Shown one piece after another: positions 34,314-44,660 of a DNA stretch of 64,000 nucleotides. The first letter of the stretch is position 1; every line of letters starts with the position of its first letter. The DNA lies in contig JAJGQC010000046.1 in the NCBI GenBank assembly GCA_021014325.1, positions 1 to 64,000 of the forward strand. The letters are read 5' to 3'. The notes beneath the pieces are model-generated. The model searched no databases. It saw nothing but the letters and a program-made list of their open reading frames with translations, and had not been told where the DNA came from. The position numbers were made by a program, and so were the translations under genes. The stretch comes from Plazaster borealis (Eukaryota; Echinodermata; Asteroidea; Forcipulatida; Labidiasteridae).

Positions 34314-36929
34314 GTAGGTACTTTAGCCATTTTGCATTGATTTTCCGACTTTCCTTGAAAAGTGTCGGTTATAATAATGTTATGACGTCGTCAGTATTGT
34401 ATACAATTTGCTCTCAGTAACTTATTTACTGGTGTCAAACAAACTGGTATATATCAACCCCAAACCCATCCGAATTACCTATGCGTTGAAGAAAGTTGCA
34501 ACATGCCCGATAATAGCCGATACGTGAAAGTACAAAGTAAACATAAACTTACATAATATATTTAAACAAAGATCAGTAACGAGAAGGATGTGATCGACGT
34601 GTTTAAAATTGACACACATTGCCCTCGCGAAATAAACTCAGGCTTTTAATATTATACTCTCTGTTCAATGAAGAAGTGAATACGTCGTGCCTTACTTTTT
34701 GCCTTACTTACTGTTTTTGTTTTCATTACAAAAGAAAATAAAGCTGTAAAGAAAAAAAAAACTTTCATTTGACAAACTACTGCTCAAAAGAAACCTGAAA
34801 GGATGATGAGAATCGAGAAAGGCAAGTCTAACACTGGGTGGCCCCCTGAGCTCACTCAAGTATGGGCTTATCGGTTTGCCACTGCATGATTCACCAAATT
34901 TCCACTACCATATCTAGCACGACAGCTGAATCAACGAGAACACTTCAAAAACGTAGCCTTCCCAAAATATAAACACATAACATTATGTGTTTAGTATTTA
35001 ATTCAAATCCTTCACTCTTTCTTTTTCACTTTGGACTAGCTTCTTTGATTGCCTTCATCTTATTTTTGGACTGGTTCCCCTGTTTATCTTGTTAGTGCTT
35101 TCGTTTTTCTTTTGCTATCAATATTGGTTTCCTCAACACAAGTTTTTGCTATGAACTCTATTTACTTAGAAAAAAAACACTCTTTTTTTAAAACGAAGTT
35201 TGTTGAACAGTGTAGAAAAATGTCAAGATTATTGTTTTTAATGGTTGTAAGAATGTTCACATAGACTGACACACTGATAATCTGTGTATCTATTATCTAT
35301 TTTTTTAAAAGGGGATGCTGTAAAATTGCAAAAAAAAAAAAAAAAATGTAAGAATTATTCGTTGTGGCCTTCAGTTTGTTACCGACCGATTTAAAAAACC
35401 TTGCGGGAGCGGGGCCTCCTCCAAGGAGGCCTCCTTCAAGGAGGCTGAATACAGCCCGACGACGACGATGATGATGATGGGGATGATGATGATCAACATT
35501 CATAAAAATTTAAACCATTTTGAATGGTGTAACACAGCGGTACTTTCATTTATTAATATTTCATCGTTTGAAAGGTTCAACACTTAATGCACACAACCTT
35601 TACTTCAATCGCTTCTGTTTTGTATCCACCATTTTTCTACAAACCACTCTGGCAGGGGTGCATTTTTTTAAATGAACATAAATGGCAACTGTTAGACTTA
35701 GACAAGCTAACCCGCCCATCCTTAATCACCAAATTGATGATACATCTTGTTCGCTCTTTATGTAAGGACTTTAACCACGTCCTGGCTTAAATGCACACAA
35801 ACCCTTTAAAGGTAGGATCATCGTATGATTTTTGTCAAGTAGTGCTGTTTTGTATGCAAAATTATCAAGACATAATACAATAAAAGTCACATGTGAAATT
35901 TTCAGCTGAATACAGTGTCTACTCGTCGAGAAAACAGCAAAAACTGTCACTATAGAACGTCGAATCCTCTACGTTTGGCGAGGTGATGGATACCAACCTA
36001 GCCTTGCTCAAGGCGGTCGCGGTTTCACTGCGAAAAAAAGACGGCGTAAACCCACGCGTACACGTTTACTGTACACTGTGCGTAACCAAATAAAAAATGA
36101 AAACAAAACTTCAACGCCTTGGTCAAGGCTAGTACCAACCGCATTTCTGGCCGCGTCATTCGCAAATGGACATGCAACCCTCAGAAATCTGATAATTAAT
36201 TATTCATGCATGCATCGTTTCTCAGATTCAAATGTTTTTATTGATTTCTAATCAACGGGGACAGTTCAGACAAAACAAATTCACATGATTCTTACTATAT
36301 ATACCATTTTTATAACGTTTAGGCTTTTGGATAGAAATTACACAATTCTGTTTTTTGGGGGTCGTTTAATACCAAAGTTTGAAACTATGAATCAAACAAA
36401 CTAGTGAAAATAACAAAATTAAACATATTTGCAAAATGGTGGATTATTTCCACGCTAATAGACCTTTCTATTGTTGATAACACGGCCGAATGTTAGAAAA
36501 ATCATTCAATCGCGTTAACAGATGTTGTGACCAAATTCAAAATATCTACAAACTTTCAATTATAAAAAAGAAATTTATATCCCATACTTCCAACAAATTC
36601 AACACTATTTTTGATTATTTTTGTAACATTCTTACAAACTGTTTTTGCTTTGCATTTATGGCTAGCCATAGTTTTCTAAACTTGGTTGGCTAAAACTGGG
36701 GCTTTGACGTTGCAACAGAAAGGTTTAGCAAAATTTAATTTATGATGTATCTCCGCAGTATAGCAGGCAAAATATATTTCCCGGTCATTTTCGGCAAAAG
36801 AGCAGCCAATTAAAACGTCGCTATAATCGATTTCGCGCGAAATTTGAAGCAGTCATTTAATTTCAAATAATGTGTCAGCAAATCTATCTGGCATTACATA
36901 GAGAGGTATCAATGTATATACACATACGT
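34314..36929. other. Left part of copy 2 intron 1
   Basis: Non-coding. Contains an A-run at 35330-35346, a GGAGGCCTCC hairpin around 35412-35440 and a GAT trinucleotide microsatellite at about 35458-35492. Nothing coding is supported. Confidence 0.4.
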
Positions 36930-37680
36930 GCGCTTTAATGCCGGTTTTGACCAGATGTAAAAAGTTTGAGCAGGCTCAACGTTCTACAACCCGATGCAAA
37001 AATCATGCCGAAATGATAAGTAGTTCTTGAGATATGTATTTTTGAAAATTTCAACTTCCGGTTCTAACCGTAAGTCGTGGTGAAATGGGGTCATGCTCTG
37101 TGTCAAAGACCTTTTCGATGATGTGTAGATTGTAAAAAATTCAACATGTGGTTCGTGAGTTATGATTTCTTTTTTTACTTAGATTTAACGTTGTGCCATA
37201 CCTGATAACGTCATCATGACATAATCAAGCCATGTCCTCTTGACATTCAGGTTTAATTGTGTAATGAATTTCAATGTTCAATTCAATTTCAATCTTGAGT
37301 TATGCTGTAAACAAAAGCCCCGAAATTGACCTAGGGTACGACTGGAAGTAAAGGGCACACAATTTTGGCGGTAACTTTTACATGAAGCCTTCTATTGATC
37401 TATCAGATACCCAATTGTGAACAACTTGCAAATTTAATGAAATACAGCAAATAGGAAATGGTCATTTCTCAACTTCAAAAATGTTGTTGAAACATTAAAT
37501 TTCACCTTCCGGTTTGAACCGGAAGTCGGGGTCAAAATGGGTTACTTTTTGTGTAGCATTTGTTTGCTTTTTACAGACCTCCGGATAACGTATGGATTGT
37601 AAAAATCGAATGTTTGGTTCAGGAGTTATGACTTTTCAAATATTAAACTTCAACTTCAACCGAAAGCCGAGGTCAAATTT
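36930..37680. repeat. TTCCGG-palindrome repeat family, third block
   Basis: Shares landmarks with the blocks at 47.9-51.1 and 55.3-57.3 kb: GTTTGAGCAGGCTCAACG, TTCCGGTTTGAACCGGAAGT at 37506, GATGTGTAGATTGTAAAAA, and ACGTCATCATGACATCATC-like text. More divergent than the other two blocks. Confidence 0.8.
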
Positions 37681-37696
37681 GGGCGTCAACACTAAC

Positions 37697-38060
37697 TGCA
37701 AAAATAAGTTATGTACAAACCTGAAAGGGAAAAATGGGTTAACACAAACCTGTGCAAAAATTGGGGGTTAACACAATCCTGTACAAGAACGGGTTATAAA
37801 ACCTGCAAAATCAAGTTATGTACAAACCTGAAGGGAAAAAAAGGTTAACACAAACCTGTAAAAAATGGGGGTAAACGCAATCCTGTAAAAATAGGGTTAT
37901 AAAACCTGCAAAAATAAGTTATGTACAGACCTGAAAAGGACAAACGTTAACACAATCCTGTGAAAAAACGGGGGTTTAAAACACAATCCTGTAAAACGAA
38001 TGGGTTAAAAAACCTGCAGAGAAAATTATTAAGTAGTATTTAAAAACCTGTAAGGTAAAA
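37697..38060. repeat. Minisatellite, about 106 bp units, 3.4 copies
   Basis: Units start GCAAAAATAAGTTATGTACA at about 37698, 37805 and 37910. Each also contains GGTTAACACAA, ACCTGT and GGTTATAAAACCT. Sub-units of about 35 bp (AACACAATCCTGTA) suggest a higher-order structure. Confidence 0.85.
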
Positions 38061-38378
38061 AAATAATGAATTATTAATTATCTGTAGAGGAAGGAAAAAT
38101 GTTAGAAATTGTTCTGAAAAGAACAGGTAGGGAGTGGGAAAAGATAAAATGGATATGGTTGTAACAATTAAAAACAAGATACAAGCAAATCAATGGGATC
38201 ACCCCGAAGGGATACAACAACAGAAAAATAAGTTTCTTACTACGACTTGAGGAGGGTCTGTTGAAACCGTTGAGTTGCAGACAGGAAAATCCTGGTGACC
38301 GGTGATATATATAATGAGTAGGGTAGATGGCCTTAGCTTTCGATCCAGAACGGACCTTCTTCAGAGGCATAAAACAAG

Positions 38379-39196
38379 TGTTATGAGATCCTAATACATG
38401 TACATTAGTTACGTGTGTTCAACGCACGCTGTCAATCATTCTTTGTGTGTAAGGTCGTTAACCCTAGTGGGCGGTGCTAATATAGAATGATCTAGAGTAG
38501 CACTTTCTAGAAAACGACACAAATCCTTTATATACGCGCTGGGGGTAAATCTAGGACGGGACTCAAATACTCAAGACTGGTGGAAGCTACGACTGATTGT
38601 GATTCAACTCGTTGGAGGAGCTTTTGGTAGAGTTCGCTTTTGACCGAGTGCAGTTAAAGAGCTTAATTTAAATCCGGAAAGGACATTTTCGAACTTAATC
38701 TACAGTTCGGTATTATCGGGTCTATAACCCATATTTTGTTGCGGGTGACAGATAGTGAGCCCGTCGTTGATTCGTCTACTTCAGTACATTTAAAAGGAGT
38801 GAGTTTACCCCGTGATAGCTCAAAGTCACATCGGCAAAGAACTGATTTATCGCCCCTGGAGTTGATCGTTTTAGAGCCAGTGTATGTGATCCTCGCTGTA
38901 TCTTCTGTTGCCGTGATCCTCGCCTGTATTTCATCCAGGTTGACGTATTAGCCCGTAAGATACTTATGTTGTATAAGATCCATTTTTAATGTACACTTGT
39001 TTTATGCAATCAGTGTATGTTTGTTAAAACAAATCGGTAACTGAAGTGGTTGATAGTTTTATCATTAAATCACTTGGATTCTGTGTTCTTATACATCAGT
39101 GTCACCTTGTTTGATTTCTTTGTTGCATCTGAGAAAATTCAGGCTTTTTGAGTGATTTATATTCACGGATAGTTTGGAGATTTTTGGATCGTAACA
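38379..39196 (+). repeat. 5' LTR
   Basis: Starts TGTTATGAGATCC and ends TCGTAACA. Matches the 3' LTR (42961-43782) almost base for base except for one patch (about 38716-38800), where mismatches cluster, and a small indel near 38597. A short ORF common to both LTRs (reading SLPRDSSKSHRQRTDLSPLE) is probably fortuitous. Confidence 0.95.
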
Positions 39197-39199
39197 AAT

Positions 39200-39216
39200 T
39201 GGGGGCCTGTCCGGGA
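39200..39216 (+). promoter_or_regulatory. Primer-binding site, tRNA-Pro-like
   Basis: TGGGGGCCTGTCCGGGA begins three bases after the 5' LTR. It resembles the complement of a tRNA-Pro 3' end with about two mismatches in the middle. Position and TGG start fit a minus-strand primer site. Confidence 0.7.
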
Positions 39217-39307
39217 AATCGAACAAAAATAAGCCGTATATTTCTGTGTACAATTGTCAAACAAGGTTGCACGTTTTATTGTTACTAGTCTGTAGTGTTG
39301 TATAAAA

Positions 39308-40568
39308 ATGGCTAGTGAGTTTGATGCACAAGCTTTCGTGGATTCTGAAGATTTGTCAATCGAGAAGTTGCAACAGTTATCAAAAGACGAGTTGCACGGA
39401 GTTGCCAAACACGTTCATGTAGAAATTTCTAGAAGTGCCAAAAAGGCAAAACTAGTGAACGTTCTAGCGGGAAGACTGAACTTAGAGTTGTCTCAGTCTC
39501 CGCAGACTTTTGATCGAGAAATTGAGCTTGCAAAAATTGAGCTTGAAAAGGAAAGGCTCAGGCCTGAGTTTGAAGAAACGGAAAAAGAAAGAGAAGAAAA
39601 GGAAAAAGAAAGAGAAGAAAAGGAAAAGAAAGAGAACTACGAAGGCTTGAACTCAAAGAAAAGGAAAAGGAACGAGAATTTGAACTGCGTAAGCTTGAAT
39701 TAGAAGTGGGTTCAAAGAAAGGCAAGGAGAGAACTCCAATTGATTTTGATCTAGCGAAAACGTGAGGTTGGTGCCAAAATTCAACGAACACGATGTTGAT
39801 ACGTATTTTCTGTCGTTTGAGAAGATTGCCAAAAATCTTAGTTGGCCTGAGAAATATTGGCCTTTGCTCCTGCAGAGCACTTTTGTGGGTAAGCTCAGAA
39901 AGTCTATGCCACACTTTCAGAGGACCAATGTAGTAAATATTCTACGGTTAAGGCATCCATTTTAAATGCGTATGAGTTGGTTCCTGAGGCGTATAGACAG
40001 AAATTTAGAAAACTGACTAGATTGAGTGGCCAGACCTTTGTTGAATTCGCTAGACAGAAGGAAACTGTTTTTGATCGATGGTATCAGTCTCTCAAATGTG
40101 AGAAAATTTTTGAGGAGTTAAAAGAAGTGGTCCTCATGGAAGAATTCAAAAACAGTGTCCCTCTGAGTATCAAAACCCATTTGAAAGAACACAAGATCAC
40201 CAAATTAAGGAAAGCTGCAGTGGTAGCTGATGATTATGAATTAACTCATAAAATGAGTATGGGCAAAACTAATTTCCAGTCAAAGGGTTTTTACCAAAAT
40301 ACTAAGGGCAAGTCAGGTTCCGAGGCACAGTCTGGCACTGAAAGTCCAAAGAAGCCTTCATCACCGAGTGGAGCCAAGGACGACCACGAGAAGTCTTTTC
40401 CTCCGTGTGATTACTGTCATAAGAAGGGTCACACGAAGGCGAGATGTTTCAAGTTCATCGCTGACGAGCGAGGGCGGTCTGAAAAGCCTGTCGCTTTTGT
40501 CCGTAAGGACACTCTACTTCGTAGGAAGTCCGGTGCCTATAGAGGAGGACTCTGGTGTTTGGCTGGCT
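39308..40568 (+). pseudogene. gag-like region with CCHC zinc knuckle (frameshifted)
   Basis: The ATG at 39308 opens a frame of about 130 codons with an acidic N-terminus and a long Glu/Lys/Arg-rich, coiled-coil-like stretch. The frame is lost after about 39700. A capsid-like segment (VPKFNEHDVDTYFLSFEKIA) follows in a second frame and continues, in a third frame from 39977, with RLSGQTFVEFARQKETVFDR. That frame ends in a CCHC knuckle at 40406-40447 (CDYCHKKGHTKARC). Such SCAN/retrotransposon gag features bind genomic RNA. No protease motif (DTG or DSG in context) is found between the knuckle and the integrase zinc domain. Confidence 0.85.
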
Positions 40569-41400
40569 GAAACCTTTTTTAGTGATTTAGAAGAAAAGGA
40601 GGGAGTGTCTCAAGATGCTAAGTTTAGCCGATCCTCGCTGATAGAGCAGCAGAAAGCGGACCCAGATCTGAGGAAGCTCACCCAGACAGCGTGTTCTGAG
40701 GAAGAGGCTCAAGGGGTTCTGGAATGCTACTACGTCAAGTCTGGCGTGTTAATGAGGAAATGGAGACCTACCCAGAAACCAGCTGATGAAGAATGGAGTA
40801 TTGTTCATCAAATTGTTGTTCCTCCATGTTACCGTGATGAGATCTTGAGAATCGCTCACGAAATTCCGGTTGCGGGTCATCTTGGTATCAGAAAGACTCA
40901 AGCTAGAGTCATGGCTCATTTTTATTGGCCTAAGCTACATCAAGATGTGGTGGAATTCTGCAAGACGTGCCATACGTGTCAGATGAAACTCATTAAGGAG
41001 AGGTTTTTGTCAGAGGATGAGGAGACCAATCTGCTCGACTATGTGTCGAACTTTAAGGAGAGGTTGTCTAGGGCATGTTGTGTGGCACAAGAACATCTGA
41101 AAGTGTCTCAACGGGTCATGAAGACGAGAGCAGACAGGAAATCCGAAGTCCGCATCTTTAAACCCGGCGAAAAGTGCTAGTGCTGTTGCCTCTGCCTGGC
41201 AACCCCTTAAAGCAAAGGTTAGTGGGCCCTACTGTGTCAAAAGAAACTCAATGATGTCAATTACGTAATCAGTACCCCAGACCGAAGAAAGAGCCAAAGA
41301 GTTTGTCATGTTAACATGCTCAAGAAGTATTATGAGCGTGATAATTCTGGCCAGCCTGTGGGGGTAGCTGTCATTGAGGCAAAACCTGACCGTCTGAACT
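40569..41400 (+). pseudogene. Integrase zinc domain and C-terminus, catalytic core deleted
   Basis: The open frame from 40368 to 41180 reads, from about 40780, the integrase H2C2 zinc module: IAHEIPVAGHLGIRKT, then FYWPKLHQDV, then CKTCHTCQ. Within a few codons it passes to a C-terminal segment (YVSNFKERLSRA, then KVSQRVMKTRADRKS). The roughly 150 residues that hold the DDE core are absent. A one-base change near 41180 moves the final part (YVISTPDRRKKSQRVCHVNM) to another frame. The zinc domain precedes RT, the key order feature of this element. Confidence 0.88.
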
Positions 41401-41446
41401 TGAATTTTTAGCTGTTCAGCTTTCTAACCCTGAAATTCTTGCTAAT

Positions 41447-42079
41447 TTGGACGAAATCCTTGCAGTTCATGATGTTGATGTAGGAAAGTCAAGACCTATA
41501 AAACAAGCTCCCTACCGACTTAACCCGGACAAGTTAGCCAAGGTTCGGGAGGAGGTTAAATTCATGATAAAACATGACATTATCGAACCTAGTCAGAGTT
41601 CTTGGAGTTCTCCCATTGTCATGGTACCAAAGCCAGACGGTACTCTTAGATTTTGTATAGATTATAGAAAAGTCAATGCAGAAACTAAGACGGATTCTTA
41701 TCCGATCCCGAGGTTGGAAGATTGTATTGATCGAGTGGGAAATTCGGCGTTTGTCAGTAAAATAGATCTGTTGAAAGGTTATTGGCAGGTGCCCTTGACT
41801 GACCGAGCCAAAGAAATTTCCGCATTTGTGACACCCGATGGTCTCTACCAATGTAAAACAATGCCCTTTGGGATGAAAAACGCCCCGGCTACGTTTCAGA
41901 GAATGATGAGCCAAGTCATTGCTGGGCTGGACAATTGTGTTGTCTATATTGATGACATTTTGGTATACAGCGATAACTGGAACGACCATCTGAAACACTT
42001 GGGTGCCCTGTTTGATAAGCTTTCTAAAGCAAACTTGGCGGCGGATCTCAAAAGAGTGAGTTTGCCAAAGCAACGGTGA
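41447..42079 (+). pseudogene. Reverse transcriptase domain, Ty3/gypsy type
   Basis: About 210 codons open: GKSRPIKQAPYRLNPDKL, IIEPSQSSWSSPIVMVPKPD, LRFCIDYRKVN, FVSKIDLLKGYWQVPL, YQCKTMPFGMKNAPATFQRM, and the catalytic YIDD at 41945-41956. The order and wording are those of gypsy/retroviral-type RT. The frame is lost at about 42070, where a conserved TYLGHVVG segment continues in another frame before RNase H. It converts element RNA to cDNA in functional relatives; this copy is broken. Confidence 0.93.
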
Positions 42080-42199
42080 CCTACTTAGGTCATGTGGTCG
42101 GTCAGGGTCACGTGCTACCCCGAGTAGCAAAGATCAAAGCTATTCAAGAATTTCCCATGCCCACAGGAAAGAGAGAATTGATGAGATTCCTGGGTATGA

Positions 42200-42748
42200 G
42201 TGGATTTTTACAGAAAGTTTGTTCCAAACTTTAGCACCATTGCGACTCCATTGACTCAACTTTTACAGAAGAATGTAAAGTTTGTTTGGTCTGACTCTTG
42301 TCAAAAGGCGTTTGATAATTTAAAGGCCATTTTGACAAACGAACCAGTTCTGGCTGCACCAAATTTTGACAAGGCGTTCAGAATAGCCATTGACGCCAGT
42401 GATGTTGGTGTCGGAGCAGTTTTGCTCCAAGATGATAAGTCTGGAATCGAGCGACCTATCAGTTACTTTTCAAAGAAACTGAACAAATACCAGGCAAAAT
42501 ACTCCACCATCGAAAAAGAGGCGTTAGGTTTAGTTCTTGCCCTACAACACTTTGAGGTGTATGTAACGAATGGTGCTGGGGAGACGATCATTTATACTGA
42601 TCATAACCCACTTGTGTTTTTGGAGAAATTCAAAACCAAGAACCAGAGGTTATTCCGCTGGAGTTTGATTTTGCAACCATATCCACTCAAGATTGTTCAT
42701 ATCGCTGGGAAGAGCAATGTAATTGCGGATGCTCTGTCTAGAGTTTAG
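42200..42748 (+). pseudogene. RNase H domain of the LTR element
   Basis: Open for about 180 codons: FYRKFVPNFSTIATPLTQLL, FRIAIDASDVGVGAVLLQDD, YSTIEKEALGLVLALQHFEV, IIYTDHNPLVFLEKF, and the end SNVIADALSRV followed by TAG. The acidic residues of IDAS, EKEA and TDHN are the usual RNase H active-site positions. It removes RNA from RNA-DNA hybrids during replication. No integrase follows: after about 210 bp comes the polypurine tract. Confidence 0.92.
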
Positions 42749-42948
42749 AATAATGTACTTAAACACAATTGGTATTATTTCTGATGTGCTAAACCAGTAA
42801 GAGTGTTTGTAAGATTATTGCTGTTAGCAGATTATGGTAAAATGTCTAAGTCGGACGTAACTAAATTGCTTAAATTTTAAATAATTTTGAAATTTATGTT
42901 AACATTCCTTTTTGAAACGAAAATTTCCTTATGTAAATTTTCTTATTT

Positions 42949-42960
42949 TATGGGGGGAGA
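42949..42960 (+). promoter_or_regulatory. Polypurine tract
   Basis: A TATGGGGGGAGA-type run immediately precedes the TGTTATGAG start of the 3' LTR. This is the standard position for plus-strand priming. Confidence 0.85.
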
Positions 42961-43782
42961 TGTTATGAGATCCTAATACATGTACATTAGTTACGTGTGT
43001 TCAACGCACGCTGTCAATCATTCTTTGTGTGTAAGGTCGTTAACCCTAGTGGGCGGTGCTAATATAGAATGATCTAGAGTAGTACTTTCTAGAAAACGAC
43101 ACAAATCCTTTATATACGGGCTGGGGTAAATCTAGGACGGGACTCAAATACTCAAGACTGGTGGAAGCTACGACTTCTGTGATTGTGATTCAACTCGTTG
43201 GAGGAGCTTTTGGTAGAGTTCGCTTTTGACCGAGTGCAGTTAAAGAGCTTAATTTAAATCCGGAAAGGACATTTTCGAACTTAATCTACAGTTCGGTATT
43301 TTGGGGTCTTTTCCCCATATTTTGTGGCGGGTGTCAGATTGTGTGCCCGTCGTTGTTTCGTCTTCTTCTGGACATTTTATCGGAGTGAGTTTACCCCGTG
43401 ATAGCTCAAAGTCACATCGGCAAAGAACTGATTTATCGCCCCTGGAGTTGATCGTTTTAGAGCCAGTGTATGTGATCCTCGCTGTATCTTCTGTTGCCGT
43501 GATCCTCGCCTGTATTTCATCCAGGTTGACGTATTAGCCCGTAAGATACTTATGTTGTATAAGATCCATTTTTAATGTACACTTGTTTTATGCAATCAGT
43601 GTATGTTTGTTAAAACAAATCGGTAACTGAAGTGGTTGATAGTTTTATCATTAAATCACTTGGATTCTGTGTTCTTATACATCAGTGTCACCTTGTTTGA
43701 TTTCTTTGTTGCATCTGAGAAAATTCAGGCTTTTTGAGTGATTTATATTCACGGATAGTTTGGAGATTTTTGGATCGTAACA
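42961..43782 (+). repeat. 3' LTR
   Basis: 822 bp, TGTTATGAG to TCGTAACA. Apart from the clustered patch at about 43298-43385 and a seven-base difference near 43174, it is nearly identical to the 5' LTR, which points to a fairly recent insertion. Confidence 0.95.
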
Positions 43783-44369
43783 CAAGTACAAACAAATACA
43801 TATCCATTTATAGAAAAAGAGAGGGGAAAGGGATTAAGGGAAGGATCCAGAAAGAAGCGGGAAAAATATAGCCAATCAAAGTTTCTATTTCAGAAACAAT
43901 TGGTGGCTATGAACCAATAGGAGTAAAGTGGTGAGGACAAAGGATGTATAGTATGAAAGGATGGATTACTGGACCATAAAAGTGGTAAATGCATTGTTCG
44001 ATAACAATGCAGGGAGACATGAAAGGGTAGGATTGGAGAGCAAGTTGCATCATGATGCAACTAACAATGGTCAATTAAAGAATAGCAAGATCAAAGGTAG
44101 GATGATATTAAAAATAGGTGTGAGGGACCTGTGGAAAAAAGGTTACTACATGAGATATTTATAGTAAGAAATTTATAAAAAACAACTTATTGACAGAAAA
44201 AAATGTGTTTATTTACACTTAATTTACAGAATATATACAACACATGAATTATCAGGCAGAGGAGTGAAGTGGAGGGTAATGGGAAGTTATTTAACACCAG
44301 TGTTTATGTTTAGTCCAAAGGGTATATATAAAGGGTATATATATGATTTTGGGTTGAACAAAGAAAAAT

Positions 44370-44427
44370 TGACTAGAGTGGGATTTGAACCAACGACCTC
44401 CGGTTTAACGTGCCGGCGCTCTACCAA
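44370..44427 (-). repeat. tRNA-like / SINE head fragment
   Basis: On the - strand TTGGTAGAGCGCCGGCACG and, 21 bases on, GGTTCAAATCCCACTC correspond to A-box and B-box regions of a tRNA. The 5' acceptor strand is missing and is replaced by a TATATA run, so no functional tRNA forms. Most likely the promoter part of a tRNA-derived SINE or a tRNA pseudogene. Confidence 0.65.
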
Positions 44428-44444
44428 AAGGGTATATATATATA

Positions 44445-44660
44445 GTGTGTTTGTGCGGTATGTGCACGAACACCTCTTGTTTTTGTTGTTTTTTGTTCTT
44501 CTTCAGAATCTTCTTCTGATATATATATATATATATATATATATTTCCAGGTGACTTTAATATTGGCCTCTGCTGCAGGGAAGAGTTCCGTGGAAAAAGA
44601 AGATTCTGAAGAAGAACAAAAACAAAAACAAGAGGTGTTCGTGCACATACTGCACAAACA
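44445..44660. mobile_element. Foldback with the AGGTGTTCGTGCA end motif and TA microsatellite
   Basis: The left arm (44445-44517) and right arm (44597-44660) are inverted copies containing CAGAATCTTCTTC and CACCTCTTGTTTTTG. The loop holds a long TA run (44518-44542) and a TTCCGTGGAAAAAGAAGA segment also found at the ends of the TTCCGG repeat blocks. The GGTGTTCGTGCA motif links it to the hairpin array at 57344. Confidence 0.8.

Larger units (their letters stand above)
38379..43782 (+). mobile_element. Gmr1-like Ty3/gypsy-lineage LTR retrotransposon, 5.4 kb
   Basis: Two LTRs of about 820 bp flank a damaged gag-pol. The order is gag with a CCHC knuckle, integrase zinc domain and remains of its C-terminus, then RT (YIDD), then RNase H, then polypurine tract and 3' LTR. 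Integrase before RT with a gypsy-type RT is the arrangement described for Gmr1-like elements of deuterostomes. The flanks carry CAAG on both sides (38375-38378, 43783-43786), a likely 4 bp target duplication. Protease and the integrase catalytic core are missing and several frameshifts are present, so this copy cannot be autonomous. It lies in the first intron of Tie-like copy 2, sense orientation. Confidence 0.92.

Noticed and set aside
38736..38951. 71-codon ORF within the LTR (also at 43301-43537)
   Set aside because: Present in both LTRs because the LTRs are copies. No domain, and no sign of selection can be judged from two copies.
39558..39914. Serine/phenylalanine-rich - strand ORF
   Set aside because: Antisense of the Glu/Lys/Arg-rich gag segment. 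A low-complexity shadow.
41534..42130. 198-codon - strand ORF
   Set aside because: Antisense shadow of the reverse transcriptase coding region.
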